From positions 12,152,001-12,216,000 of the forward strand of contig OX579641.1 of assembly GCA_951230915.1 (NCBI GenBank): a stretch of 64,000 nucleotides of DNA, in the 5' to 3' direction. The stretch comes from Antitrichia curtipendula. Lineage: Eukaryota; Streptophyta; Bryopsida; Hypnales; Leucodontaceae. This document shows, piece by piece, positions 51,401 through 63,027 of the stretch (its first letter is position 1; each line of letters begins with the position of its first letter). The position numbers were made by a program, and so were the translations under genes. Under the pieces are notes generated by a model, which saw nothing but the letters and a program-made list of their open reading frames with translations, ran no database searches and was not told the origin of the DNA.

Positions 51401-53340
51401 AGGAAGTGAGCGTCGCATTGACAATGGAATGGATAATAAGAAGCGAAGTCCACTGTGATTGTGGAGACATGAAATTTCAGCAGGCGGCAGTGTCGTAGTG
51501 GACTCTTTCATTGAATTAAAAATTTTAGTAGTTTAGTTAGTATTGGAGGAATGTGAAGGGGACGTTTTCTTCTTTCGTACTGTATGTGAAGTGTTGCGTG
51601 CACATAGAGTGGAGTGGAGTGCATTTTGAATTGTCGAGGTCTGTGGTGGTTTTATATGTCTGGAGCTTTGAAATGTCAAGTTTTATACGTAGGAGATGGT
51701 AGAGAATGTGATAAATTGTCGTGTTTCCTTATGAACCTCTCGAACATGTGGATGCTTGCACGTATCTGAGGAAATGAAATTCTGTCATTTACAGAAACCT
51801 TTTTGATAAAGAATCCGAAGTTTGACATAGTTAAAACATTGTTTCTATTGCTCAAGGTTTGTGTGCCTGTTCATCATGTTTACCTGCAGCTGAAGACGCG
51901 CTTGTGGAATATGCAACCAGCACTACATGATGAACCATCGGGTAGCAGAAAATGAGTTGAAGACAAGTACACATGTTGTACAAATGGCAAAATCAACAGA
52001 AACAAAGTATCAATTGGTAGGAATTTCATGTCCGATCGAAGTTTCTTTTGTTACTCTGCAGGATTGGAAGTTTAGTTTTTTGAAGTATGAATTGAGGTAG
52101 AGTACAGTGGTGGTTCAAAGATGTTGGTTGTTGTGAAGGTATATGTTGTGGGAATTATAATTGAACGTGTTCTTGCCGAGCAATGTTTGTTGTTGAATGG
52201 TGCAGAACTGGAGAAGGAGCTACAAGTGTATTTGTTGGAGTGATTGTATGATGCAAAGAGAAGGTGTAGTATGTGCCGCACAGAAATGGCAACCTTATAA
52301 TGGCAGTATTATCAATACTCAAAAGACAAGATGTACCTTATTCTCTTTCAACAATTCTTGTGAGTAAATACTTCGTGTTCGCAAAATGTTTTTGTAATCC
52401 ACTATGCTGCAAATCTGTACAAGACTTGAAGACATATGTATGAAGGAGGAGCAGCAGTTCTGCACGTATTGCATTTTCTTTAACTATGTATGATAGGCAC
52501 GGATTGGAAAGTCCTAGCAGTTGCTGGCTTCTATGTAGAATTGATGAAATGGACGCACGTGTCATTTTATTCTTTTTTAAGAAATATATGTTGCTCTTTC
52601 AGAACTTAAGCTAAGTTGCAAGTGGCTATGTTCGATGTCTATGAAATGCAGCTATTTCTTTAAATTTGCTTCATGTTCCTACTGTTGAAAAATCATGTTT
52701 AGTAGAACGATGGGATGTTGTAGAGAACAAAGATAGTGTCTGCAATCGGAGGAGACCTTGTTGAAACACGTGTTGGCCACTACATAACAGTAGAACGGAA
52801 CGTCTGAACAAAGGATAGCGTTCGTAGTGGCACTATTCCAGATGTTTATTGATGCGTTGTAAAGCTGAAAAATACGTTGTACAGAACAATAGTTGAACAT
52901 AATCTGCAATAAATCAATATCCATTCATGTTTTGCCTAATGTTTCTGAAACAACTCTGTGTTCCAAGGAACACAAAGCAGTTCAAAAATGCATGGTCCAC
53001 CATGCCCTGGAAATAACCCTAAAATAATGGAAGGGACACACGTGCACAACCAGCATAGGAACACGTGTCTAAGTGCCGAATGAGTATAAAAGTGACAAAA
53101 CAGCCACGTAATATCCCACTTGGCATGGAAATGGGGGGGAAATCCACGTCGATAATGACGTGGATAAGCCAATATGTTGTCAGAAACACGAGCAACAACA
53201 AACCGAACACGACCTTGAACATGGCAAACAACTATGTTTTTTCTTGTTGGAAATGCAAATCTCAACAAAATCAATTTGATGTTCTACGTTCAAACAATGT
53301 ATTTTTCTAAATGTGAATTTCGCGTTTAACAGCTGTTCTT
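48453..53340. other. Gene-free right arm of the CACTA element
   Basis: About 4.9 kb with no recognisable coding sequence apart from the small methyltransferase exon duplicate at 48869-48913. The plus strand is purine- and T-rich with many GAAG, TGTGG and GTAG words. Near the right end are a perfect hairpin TGTGTTCC..GGAACACA (about 52957-52974) and recurrent GAACAC motifs, consistent with a subterminal region. Confidence 0.5.
48869..48913 (+). repeat. 45-bp partial duplicate of a captured methyltransferase exon
   Basis: It matches 48076-48120 at 42 of 45 bases and in the same orientation (it would encode TCITPLPEAIDSKDD). The flanking sequence does not match the exon. It lies about 0.8 kb downstream of the original, in otherwise non-coding transposon DNA. 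Confidence 0.9.
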
Positions 53341-53363
53341 TCCAACACGTTTTTCTTCTAGTG
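53341..53363 (-). repeat. CACTA right terminal inverted repeat
   Basis: Ends TTTTTCTTCTAGTG. Its reverse complement begins with the canonical CACTA pentanucleotide (CACTAG). CAA follows at 53364-53366. Confidence 0.88.
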
Positions 53364-53366
53364 CAA
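53364..53366. repeat. Target-site duplication CAA (right)
   Basis: Matches the CAA at 33613-33615 on the other side of the element. Confidence 0.8.
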
Positions 53367-53589
53367 AGACCACACTCTGGACGATGAACAGAGTGCTTTG
53401 GAGTGATATTTTTTGTAAAGTACTTCTCATTCATTCAATCAAATGATTGAATATTTAAAAAACAACCTTCTTTGCAATCAATTTGATGAAATTGAGATGA
53501 ATACGATATTTGTAAAATACAGTTCCTGAAACATATCCCTGTGAAACACAAGTTCATTCTTGACTGAGGGATGGGACTCACACAAGTAA

Positions 53590-53983
53590 GAGCAGCCCCA
53601 CAGCTAAGGTAGGTACACCCAAAATCGCCACTTTTTGCTTCTGAGCCTAGTTACTATTATTAGACTGGTCAAGTTTTCATATGTTCTTGTAGGCAAGTGA
53701 AAGGAGGTTCCAACGCACCAGAGAATATGGCATTTGGATAATGTATGCAAAAGTTACTAAAGAACAAAGTTTGGTTCTAAAAGCGTTGCTTCTACATAGG
53801 TATAAAACTGATTTTGGATATGTACACATAGTGTAGATGGCGGTTCAAGGTCAGTGGTACATTTGAGGGTACCTACCTTATATGGAGAAGCAACACTACA
53901 AAGGTTCTACACCATTGATTTTAGAAGATCAATAGTGCAAAACCTTTACAATGTTGCTTCTTTGCATAGTTGTGGGGCTACTC
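53590..53983. mobile_element. Harbinger/Tourist-type MITE, 394 bp
   Basis: The ends GAGCAGCCCCACAGCTAAG and, in reverse complement, GAGTAGCCCCACAACTATG match at 16 of 19 positions. TAA flanks both sides (53587-53589 and 53984-53986), the trinucleotide duplication typical of PIF/Harbinger elements. The right half contains a further inverted repeat, GAAGCAACACTACAAAGGTT about 53888 against AACCTTTACAATGTTGCTTC near 53941. No coding sequence. Confidence 0.8.
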
Positions 53984-54140
53984 TAAGCCCACTCAATATA
54001 CAAACAGAAATTTCATGGAGTTCTTTACGATCCTAGCAGTGTATCTTAAGTTACAAGACTTACATTATAAACTAAGTATCTTTCCTCTTCAAAATACAAG
54101 TACAATTGTAGCTCCCAACAATCTATCACAAGCTATTGTA

Positions 54141-55596
54141 CAGTACCCTCCAAGAAGTCTTGCAATCCCATTATCTCACTATGAAGCCCTTCAATTTTTT
54201 GTTTTTAACTCCATTTATAGAATACCCTATCAAAACTATCCTATTAAATATTTTGCTTTATAAACCCTTGACCAACATATAAAATTCAATGTATGAAAAT
54301 AGAAACTCCATTTTGGGTGAATTATTTTATTTTATTTTCACAATTTTACATAATAATCAAGTAAAAAATAACTATGATGTTTTTTTAAGATTTTACTACA
54401 CATGTATTTAGGAAACATCATTGTTTATATCTTTCATATTACAAAGACCCACACTATATAGGTAAAATTTTCTTCTATATGGTTTTAATGTATTTTATAG
54501 ATTTCTTTCATACATATTTTCGCAACAAAGTGGTGCACCTCCTATCATCAAGTACTACCACCTTGAACTACTATCTTAGTTACTAAGATTGTGATTGGGT
54601 TTGGCACTGTAGAAATTGACTTTTGGATACTTTCTTGAGATATGTCATTCCATACCAAATTCATTGATATTCACATTTGGTCTATGTTTTTTTGTACTCC
54701 ATCTTTGATTTGCTTCTTATAATTTTTCTATGGTAGAACCACCCGTAGTCAACCATTTAAGCAATTTCATGCACGTTCTAGAGTAGTAAAAGGCAATTTA
54801 AATTTATTGTCCTATAGAAAGGTACAGACATCGTCAATTCTTTATGATTTTTTTCCCCTTAAATTCAAATTACTATGAAATTTGAAAGCCAAAAGTTGGC
54901 TTCAATACATATATATTCATGTGACTTGACTTTTTAGTTCCAACCTTGCAAAGAAGAAAAAATCATATTCCAAACTTTGGTAGGAAACTTGTTGTAGCCT
55001 TGGATGGAAATAGTTGCATTCTACATGTTGGATATAGATGCTTGGTTGGTAATGGATGGTTGTACCATATAGGATTGAGGTCAAAAAAATTTGATGGCCA
55101 TTCAATGAATTTTACATTATATCATGGTGCAAAGTTGACTAACATTGCTTAGAACTTCACAAGTTTGCTTATAAAACTTCTAGCAACATCACATACACAA
55201 TATCTTAGACAAATATCAAATTTTTCTCACTAAACTTCTAGGCTATCTGCAAGCAACAATCACTAGAAGCATGCATGCACTAGTGTTGATCGCCTCAATT
55301 CCAAAGCCACTTGAAATCCACTACCTATAATCTCCTACAAAGAAATTTTCAAGTTTAACATTGTACCTTTAAACTTAGCTTGGTGTTTTCAAAATCAACC
55401 GCCTAGCACAAAGAGAGATATTTCTAAAAGGTGGAAGGAGTCACAACAAGGTACACAACAAGGTACATGACTCACCTTGTCTGAGGCAAAAAATCTAAAT
55501 CAAATATCTAAATTTACCTGCAATGAGTATGTTTTGTAATCAAACTATTTAGATGAGAACTAGACATGGGGTTGCAAGACTTCTTGGAGGGTACTG
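54141..55596. mobile_element. Mariner-type non-autonomous element with TA duplications
   Basis: Long inverted terminal repeats match at 30 of the first 31 positions (CAGTACCCTCCAAGAAGTCT at the outer end). The dinucleotide TA lies outside both ends (54139-54140 and 55597-55598). The CAGT terminus plus TA duplication suggests the Tc1/mariner superfamily. The 1456-bp interior is AT-rich, with no transposase recognisable. The near-identical ends point to a relatively recent insertion. Confidence 0.8.
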
Positions 55597-56056
55597 TACA
55601 GTACTTCTGATCTTAAAGAAAAAACTAAGAGAAAACGAGGAAACAACGAAACAGAAGAGCTGAAAATAAGGAATTGGATTTGAAGCAGGAATTGAAAGAA
55701 ATTATTTTTGCATGCCTCTCAAATCCAATGAAAGCGAATCAAACCAAATGGAAAAGCACGTACCGTAGTAGCAGAGCCAAATTCTGCATGCCCACATAAT
55801 TATTAGGATTCTCAGAGCTTCGGACTACCCTCATTGAAAACAGTGCTGGCAAAATACACAATTACAAATGAGCCCATATTTAAATTGATCTGTCCACGCA
55901 TTTCAGATCAACAAAATTTACAGAGGGACCACCGCTCATGAGGGTGATCCGTCAAGGTCTTTGTTCGCTGCTTGCCGAAGTCCAATAAGCGCTGTATAAT
56001 ACAACCATCCCTACACGAATGAGCCATCTGCGTAAAAATAGCAACCAGTGTTGTCT

Positions 56057-59000
56057 TCAGGGTACTCCACCGAGAAGCAAGTCATTGCCAAGACCAGGCA
56101 AGGAAAGAAGTCCAGTCACATTCGCTAGACGTAAGGAAAGAAAGGTTCCATACAGAACCAGAAGGCCGATACCCAGGCTCTTGCTGGGTGTCATGGACCG
56201 CGTAGGCAATGTAAACATTGCCCACAATAAACCCGCATATAGAAACCCAATTGTGTAAAACAAGCTGTAGTCGGTTGGGATGATGAAAGCGGCAGGATAG
56301 GTTTTCCAGCTCGCAAGAATGAAAGAAAGTCCCAAACCAACCAGGGTGTTGAACATGGGGCCTGCATAACAACCTGACATGGCAATCTGCACCCCTTCAT
56401 TCCCACTGAAGGAGAGAGCTATATTTGACATGAGATCTCCCATGGAGTTTCCCCAGGCAAGGACAGTCAAACCAAGAATGGCGGCATCGATCTCCAGTAT
56501 TATGCCCAGCGCTACTAAAGCCGCCACGAGCTCATTAGCAATGATGTAGAACCATACGATGCTCATGACAAATCCTCCAAACGCCCAGGGGAAGAGGAAG
56601 CGCCGAGGTGGATGCTCTGGTTTAGTAGTGAAGTAAGAAAGGATCCCCAAGAGAGCACCTAGAGACAAGCCGAACATGTAGACGGTGGGACTACTCCCCA
56701 AGGGATGGCCGTCGTTTCCATCCCAGACTGCGGCCAAAAGCGTAGGCGCCAGCATTGCACTCCCGATTGCAAAAGGACGTGACCACCGCGAGTCGTCAAC
56801 CAAAGGGATCGTCAAGCGTCGGGGCAGGTTGAGGGGCATCCATAGAAGCTGCCAGCACAGCCTACGAAAAGACTTCTGTGCCTGGAACCAAAAAATAAAC
56901 TTCTGCTTATGATACGAAGAAAAACATGCGATCTAGTTCCTCAATTTAGCTAAGTGGGATGTTAAGGTCCATTTGCTAGTTCAAGTTCAACTAACCTATT
57001 GAGTGCCAGCCCTAGTAAGGTAAATATGATGAGTCAGGGTTCCAATTAGCTAACTGCTGCCATTTGGTTGGAGCTGACGGAATTCACACTTCAAATCATT
57101 GGTATATGTACAGTTAGTTTACTTGTTCAAAATTAGAGAGTTAAGTTAACCGGAGGAATTGATTGTAAATCCATTGCAGGTTAGTTAGCAGGAGATAGTA
57201 CCAATTTGCTGACACAACTTGGGGCAGTGCAGGCATTTTGTAACTAATTTCAGTAAGCTAATTGGCGCTACTCAGTTGGCGTGGGTGGAGTATTAATAAG
57301 CAAGTCAAGATTTCAAATTAATCAGAGTCAATAGCGCACCTCCAATTCAGCTTCTTCCTGCTCACTCCATCCCCACAATGGGCGAGAAGGTCCCTCCAGT
57401 GTGGCCAAGCCTTTGTGCGAATATATAGCCACATTGGAAGTCCACATCCACTGAGGAAGAATGTTCTCCATCTCGGTCCCTTCACCGAAAGAGCCTGAGC
57501 CTTCCTCGTCACCTGGGGAAGAACCTGAAAGCCAGAGAGAAATCATAAAAAGCACTTGCAAGCACACCTCAAGGTTGTCACCCAATCGTGATAGGTAAAT
57601 AAAAATCGAGCAGAACCCTTCTTTGACAAACACAGAAGTGGAATTCGGATGCTCTCTTAATTACATGATCCCTTCATATTAATCTGATTGTATTAGCATT
57701 CATGGATTGAAAGTTCTCTCTTGCAACATTGCCCTCTCGAAAACGAACAAAACAAAACAAAACAAAACCTGGTAAAATAGCTTCGGAAGACTTACTTAAA
57801 AGCAGCGGCTCGAGGGCGTATGATGACTGGCGTTTCTTGGGATCTTGAGTCTTAATACATTCGCCCGCCGCTACCACAAATCCATACACTAGGTAAATGG
57901 ATATAAACATAATCGCCCCCAACAGATGTATCTTGCCCACGATTATGATCAGGAGGAGAGACACCAAGGTAACCATGAAGAACCCCACGTCCCTGAGAAA
58001 GCAGTTGCGGTCCAGGTGTAACGTCCCGGTACCATGCACTCTAGAGACTATCAGCGCAACAGAGCCTGCAACGATGGATGTCACGAACATCGCACCACCC
58101 AGGACGCTATTCAATCCCACCTGCAACGATGACCAAATCAAGAAAATTTCATCACTCACACAGATAAACAGAGAATTATACGTGCCTTCCAGAAGGTTCA
58201 TATCGCCGTTCGAAGTATCATAACCTTCTAGAGTGGTATACAGCAGACAACTAACACAAAAAGAATCTGCAGCACTAAAATATTGAAGAACTAAACCCAA
58301 TTTTAAAAGTAAATTATTCCATCGCCAGCCATGCCATCACTGTAAGATGAACCCACATGCCGACCAAGGAATGGATGAAAGAAAATAAAACCTAACAAAC
58401 ATAAGATGAGCTCAAGATTGTCCCCCAAAAGAGAACCCGGGTTCCTTTTTTAATCTCGCTGTTCATTCATTACAAGGGCATTCAGGCAGCTCTTCAAGAA
58501 CATCATGATGTACTAGACCCTATAACGTAAAGTGAAAGCAGAAACCGAAATTATCATTCCCTCTTGCACTCACTTGAGAGGATGGCTTCCATCAACTTCG
58601 GCAAATTTACATGAGTCTAAGAGCATCCCCACAAGAACTCTCTAATTTTCCCTTTCCAGAAAATTGAGACGAGAGGGCAAAACAAAGTGTCCTTGTGGAG
58701 TTGCTCTAAGCACGGATGCTTTCAAATATTTCATCTCTCAACCATAAGTAAGTGCCCTAAACCCCCTCAAGTAAATTGTGTACCAAGGCACCTTAACGAA
58801 AGCACGTTAGCTTTGAAAGTGATTCTATCACCAACCTGTCCGTTACTCGACCCCGTGAAAGCTGCAATACTAGCAAAGACGTCGGGAGCGCCATTCCCCA
58901 GAGGCAGAAGTGAAACCCCAGCGACAGTGGGAGGAAGATGCAGCAGTTTAGACAGCTTCTCCAACGAGGGACAAAAGAAGTCAGCCGCAGTGTTGCCAAG

Positions 59001-59504
59001 CATGTAGAAAAGCGCCATCAACCACAACATGTAGACCACGTAGCCAATTGTTGGAGAACTCGCAAACGTGCAGTAAAACTGCTCGGCATACTCGATCATT
59101 GTCCCCGAATGGCACTCAGAATTCGCTCGCACATACGAGCAGGAGTCAGGGTATCCAACATGAGTTTTCACATTCTCACATGCACTGAAAGTTTCACCAC
59201 CAACTGATTTGGTCTTGTTGGCAATCGCTGATAAATCAACAGGCTCGCTGTGCTGCTGACTAACCAATGTGACTCCTTCCCCTTCCTCAACTCTCCTGCT
59301 GCCCGCTGTTACTTTCCATTCTCTCGACCGAAAACCGAGATGTTCGCCCCTTTCCACACTAAGTAAACGCCGAATCACGCCCTCCCTGTCCAAATTACGT
59401 CCTTCGAGGGCAGGCTCTCCAGGCTTACTTGATTGTCGCAAAAGAACAAGAAAGAACACCACCGACACGAGACGTACAAGGAAACGAACGTTCCGTCCTG
59501 CCAT
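56057..59504 (-). CDS. Cation/calcium exchanger (CCX family)
   Basis: Four exons join in phase: 59504-58836, 58120-57796, 57524-57340 and 56881-56057, giving 667 residues, close to the usual plant CCX length. I chose the ATG at 59504 because it places a signal-like hydrophobic stretch (FLVRLVSVVFFLVLL) at the N-terminus; upstream in-frame codons lack an ATG. A cysteine-bearing, probably lumenal segment (residues 105-150) precedes the first transmembrane block. The alpha-1 repeat (LGNTAADFFCPS .. LPLGNGAPDVFASI, GNGAPD at 203-208) and alpha-2 repeat (LTVLAWGNSMGDLMSNIA, 537-542, then CYAGPMFNTLVGLG) carry the two signature motifs that form the ion site. Exons 2 and 4 hold many further membrane helices, and the residues 360-390 region is a charged loop. 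CCX proteins exchange K+, Na+ or Ca2+ against H+ or Na+ across endomembranes or plasma membrane; the substrate here cannot be read from sequence. All introns are GT-AG, intron 1 contains an 86-bp MITE, and no lesion is visible. Confidence 0.92.
57745..57769. repeat. AAAAC microsatellite in CCX intron 2
   Basis: About five tandem AAAAC units on the plus strand, within the intron between exons 2 and 3 of the exchanger gene. Confidence 0.8.
58621..58706. mobile_element. 86-bp Harbinger/Tourist-type MITE in CCX intron 1
   Basis: Ends GAGCATCCCCACAAG and, in reverse complement, GAGCAACTCCACAAG. TAA duplications lie at 58618-58620 and 58707-58709. It shares the GAGCA..CCCACA terminus with the 394-bp element at 53590. 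Confidence 0.75.
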
Positions 59505-60890
59505 TCTGCTATTCTCTCTTTGAAGCAAACAAAATCTCCCGCACAACGGCCCTTCCACCAAACCCTAAGTTAACATCGTACACTCACACCTCTAAATTGT
59601 TTCCTCTAAAATACATCCTGCGCACTATCCACACTCGTTGACTGTAACACGATTATCACACAATCAAACTACGTCATAAAGAAACCGTTAAGACCGCAGG
59701 CCGAGGTTTGAGTGTCGCTCCATTCAGGCCAAACCCTAAAATCGCGAAATCCACACTTCCATCTGTGTCCAGGAGCTAAATCGACGCGGCACACGCAAGT
59801 GGTGATTCTGGACAGCAACATGCGCCATTCCTTAGTCTTGGTCGAAATAACAAAGCTGCACAAGTTCGATCGACCGCCATAGCTCACTGCAGATGCTCAA
59901 AATTTGATCGATGTGACGAGGTTGAGAAATTCTTCAAAGTGGAGGTTGAAGACTTTGATTCGAATTGCGCATCGCGCCGGGGTGTGCGTGAGGATTGTGA
60001 GCATGCTCTTAAAGCTCTGGTGCGGGTGGGATGCTGCGACAGGAGTGTGATTTGCACACTTCGGGCGTTCTCTCGCGCTTGTGTCGTGCTTCATATGTAA
60101 AGGAGGACTTCGTGGATACTGCGATCATGGCCACGTCACAGAGTTTTTCTTAACGTCCACCCAACAGCTGTAAGTTGCGAGTGATTTTTTTTTATCATTT
60201 TGGAGAAGTAACCACCTATTTTTTCAATACTCGGGTGATACTCGGGTGATATCTATATCCAAACTAGGTGATAACTAGGTAAAATTTGGGTATTGGTTAA
60301 AAAAGAAGAGTAAGTTGACTATTTTGACTAAAAAAGTTTTAAAAATTCTTTACTAAAAATAACCAACATCTTTTGGTTGTAACCAATTGACAAAAAAATC
60401 ATGCAAAAGAAAAACATTAGTAGTTGCATTAAGAATTTTTTACGTTATTGTAGTCCACATGTAGAGAATTATGTTGAACTTTTATAGAGGCTATTTTGAC
60501 AAAGAATGTATCTACTATGGCATGTTAAAATTAAAGATCTGAAAGGGTGAAAGAGTGAGTGGGTGAGGGTTAATCATTGTAATATTCATTACAAAGAATG
60601 ATGAATTTGTAGAATAGTAGGGATTTTATCATTACCTTAATATTATAGTATCATAAGATATTTGAAGGATATAAAATTAAGACCTATACTTTGGTCTGAA
60701 CACAAGTGGATTAGTGATACAATGTAAAATTCAATCATTGAAGTATTTTTTACTAAAAACCCATTGAACAATTGAAGTTAGTTTTGGATCTAATTATAGA
60801 AATTGTTCCTTGTATCCTTGATTTTTTGCAAATGTGAAGTAAAGGTCACTTGTACTCCTCTTATAATTCTTTACTAAATAGGGAGGTACT
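59505..60890. promoter_or_regulatory. CCX 5' flank and upstream intergenic DNA
   Basis: The first 600 bp upstream of the exchanger start are less AT-rich and should hold its leader and promoter. No specific core element can be named. Beyond about 60.2 kb the sequence becomes AT-rich and featureless. Confidence 0.4.
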
Positions 60891-60895
60891 ATTAT

Positions 60896-61608
60896 AAGTG
60901 ATTGCAAGAAAAATTGGTCCTCTTTCTAGTATTTGGCCAAAAATTGAGGTTTTGGTTCTCACTACTATAAATATTAGAAAAAAAAATCTCAATTTGTCAA
61001 TCATATTCAATAGATCTATTATACTATTAACAAGTGTCATTCATGAGTACTATATAATATTAGTTGTATCTACTAGTATTATGTCCCAAATTTTAACAGA
61101 AAATGATATGTTGAATTTTTAGTTTATAATAAAATTTATCATAGTAAAAAGAACCTCAATTTGTGAGAAATTGATGGTGATCAAAGTTCACCCAAAAAAT
61201 GAGCTTGAAACCATCTTCAATGTTAAGAAGTGTATGTACAAGGGAGCTTTAATTGCACAAATGTGGAGCATATAAAATAATTTATTTTTAGATGCTCTTT
61301 TTGTAGGAATATGCCTACCTACTATGAAAATAGACTAGAGAAATTTCAGCATGAAATCATCAATTTTACATACTCCATAGTATTTAAAAAAAACTAAATA
61401 AGAAGGTCTACCAAATTTTAAACAAAACAAAAATTTTAATTTATGAACAATAAGGGATATGATTTCAATGGAAACAATCATTTCCAATAAAAAAAATTCA
61501 AGTTCATCAAAATCATAGTTCAAAAATTATAGTAGATGACAAGTCCATTATGTTATGATTGTTATGATTGTGTGATAGAAAAAAGACTAGTGTTTCTTGC
61601 AATCACCC
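60896..61608. mobile_element. Non-autonomous TIR element, 'TTGCAAGAAACACTT' family, copy 2
   Basis: The left end AAGTGATTGCAAGAAAAATT and the reverse complement of the right end GGGTGATTGCAAGAAACACT match in the core GTGATTGCAAGAAA and again at (A/T)(A/T)GGTC-like bases inside. The terminus is the same as that of the element at 29001-29759. No target duplication is clear, and the left end has diverged. No coding sequence. Confidence 0.55.
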
Positions 61609-63027
61609 TCGTGGACATTCAAATACCCCTAGATACCTTGCATTAGAAAAAATCTCTCCATTTCAACTTCAAACGTATTGAACTAAATGGCTTGTGAAGT
61701 TTGTCCAAATCCATCAATGCTTTTATTCTATTTGATAACTAGCTTCAAAAGTCGCTTCATTTGCCTTAATTTGTTTTATTTATCAATTAATCATTGTATA
61801 ATCTGATGTTGATGATTATTAAACATATCTTTGGTACACCTTGATTATTGAGTCTAGACACCCTTCATGAAATTTACACAAGTTGACAATGCATTGCACC
61901 TAGATTTGTCAAGCTGCCTATTTTTAATTAATAGATTGGTTTGGTCACTTTTTGGCGGTCCCCCTAAGGCTTGATTTTCTCTCTAATGACAATTCTCTAA
62001 TACCTTGTAGAACCTTTTATAATATTTTTAATGTTCCCATAGTTTTCCAAAAGCTCCCATAGTTTAGTTACAATAATCCATCAACCCAAATAGGATTGGT
62101 AGTATTTTGTAGTATTGTATAGTAGGATTTTTTTACTAGGAATTTGTTTGTAGGTAGACAATGAACTTTGTAACTCTCTACTATGAAAATCTACAATGTT
62201 TATTACAGCAAATTCATATATTTCTAAACTATCACAAACTGTTATAAAAAAATTTCACTAAATAATCTCTTCAATACCAATATATAAAATCATCATTTAA
62301 TAAAAATCAAGCCCCTCTCAAAAGACCGTTGCCATTGTTAATTTTCCTCAACTTATACTTTATTGTTTAAGATGTCAATAGACAATAGTTATGATTCTTG
62401 AAGCTAATTAGTACTTTAGTAGTAGCTAACTTAAGGGTCTATTAGTCATCTTTTAACTTCTCATATCTTTTCTTACAAAACTATAGTAAGTACCTATTTA
62501 CACTTATAAATTCCTAGTAATAATTAAAAAAGTCAATCTCCAAAGATTATTATTATTTTTGGATCTTGCATCAAGTCTTCAATATTCTTGAAATTTCTTT
62601 ATAAATATTTGTCTAAAGACAATTATTACCAAACTATATAAGCATTTCAATTCAACATTAAATTTTCTTTATAATTCATAATCAAAAACAATGATTCACC
62701 AAAAAAAACCTCATACTACACATAGTCTTCCAGAAGCCTTCCAAAACAAAGGGAGCCGTTCAAGGGTTAAACACAAGTTATTTCTTTAAATGGTTCTTGA
62801 GAAAAAAATTGTTGAGGGCCAAATTTTTTGTTACAATGGTGGTTAATATTCCACAAACGTGGTATTTTTGCGTTTAGACCGTGCAGTCTGAAATCTATAC
62901 CACTTCTAGACTTTAAAGCTAGACTTTAGAGCTAAAGAAGGAAATAATTAAATGGGAAATACGGTGTATGGAATACAGCCATTTTAACGAAATTTCGCAT
63001 TCAGACTACAAGCATTCCATAGCTTAA
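61609..63027. other. AT-rich DNA downstream of eIF4A
   Basis: No gene is supported. The last few hundred bases before 63028 should contain the 3' untranslated region and polyadenylation site of the eIF4A gene. Confidence 0.4.

Larger units (their letters stand above)
33616..53363. mobile_element. Giant CACTA (En/Spm) transposon carrying a captured host gene fragment
   Basis: The left end reads TACTAGAAGAAAACCACGTT from 33616. The reverse complement of the right end, from 53363, reads CACTAGAAGAAAAACGTGTT. The 12 bases after the first are identical, followed by partial matches. The trinucleotide CAA lies directly outside both ends (33613-33615 and 53364-53366), the 3-bp target duplication expected of CACTA elements. 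Inside are a TNP2-type transposase gene (minus), a TNPA-like gene (plus, head to head) and a captured methyltransferase gene fragment, followed by about 4.9 kb without genes. GAACAC/GTGTTC motifs recur near both ends (for example near 33755, 33830, 52965, 53060 and 53200), as expected for subterminal binding sites. The left terminal base is T instead of the canonical C. The two transposon genes carry nonsense codons, so the copy is probably not autonomous now. Confidence 0.9.

Noticed and set aside
59269..59523. Plus-strand open frame opposite CCX exon 1
   Set aside because: It is the complement of the exchanger's N-terminal coding sequence and has no supporting signal.
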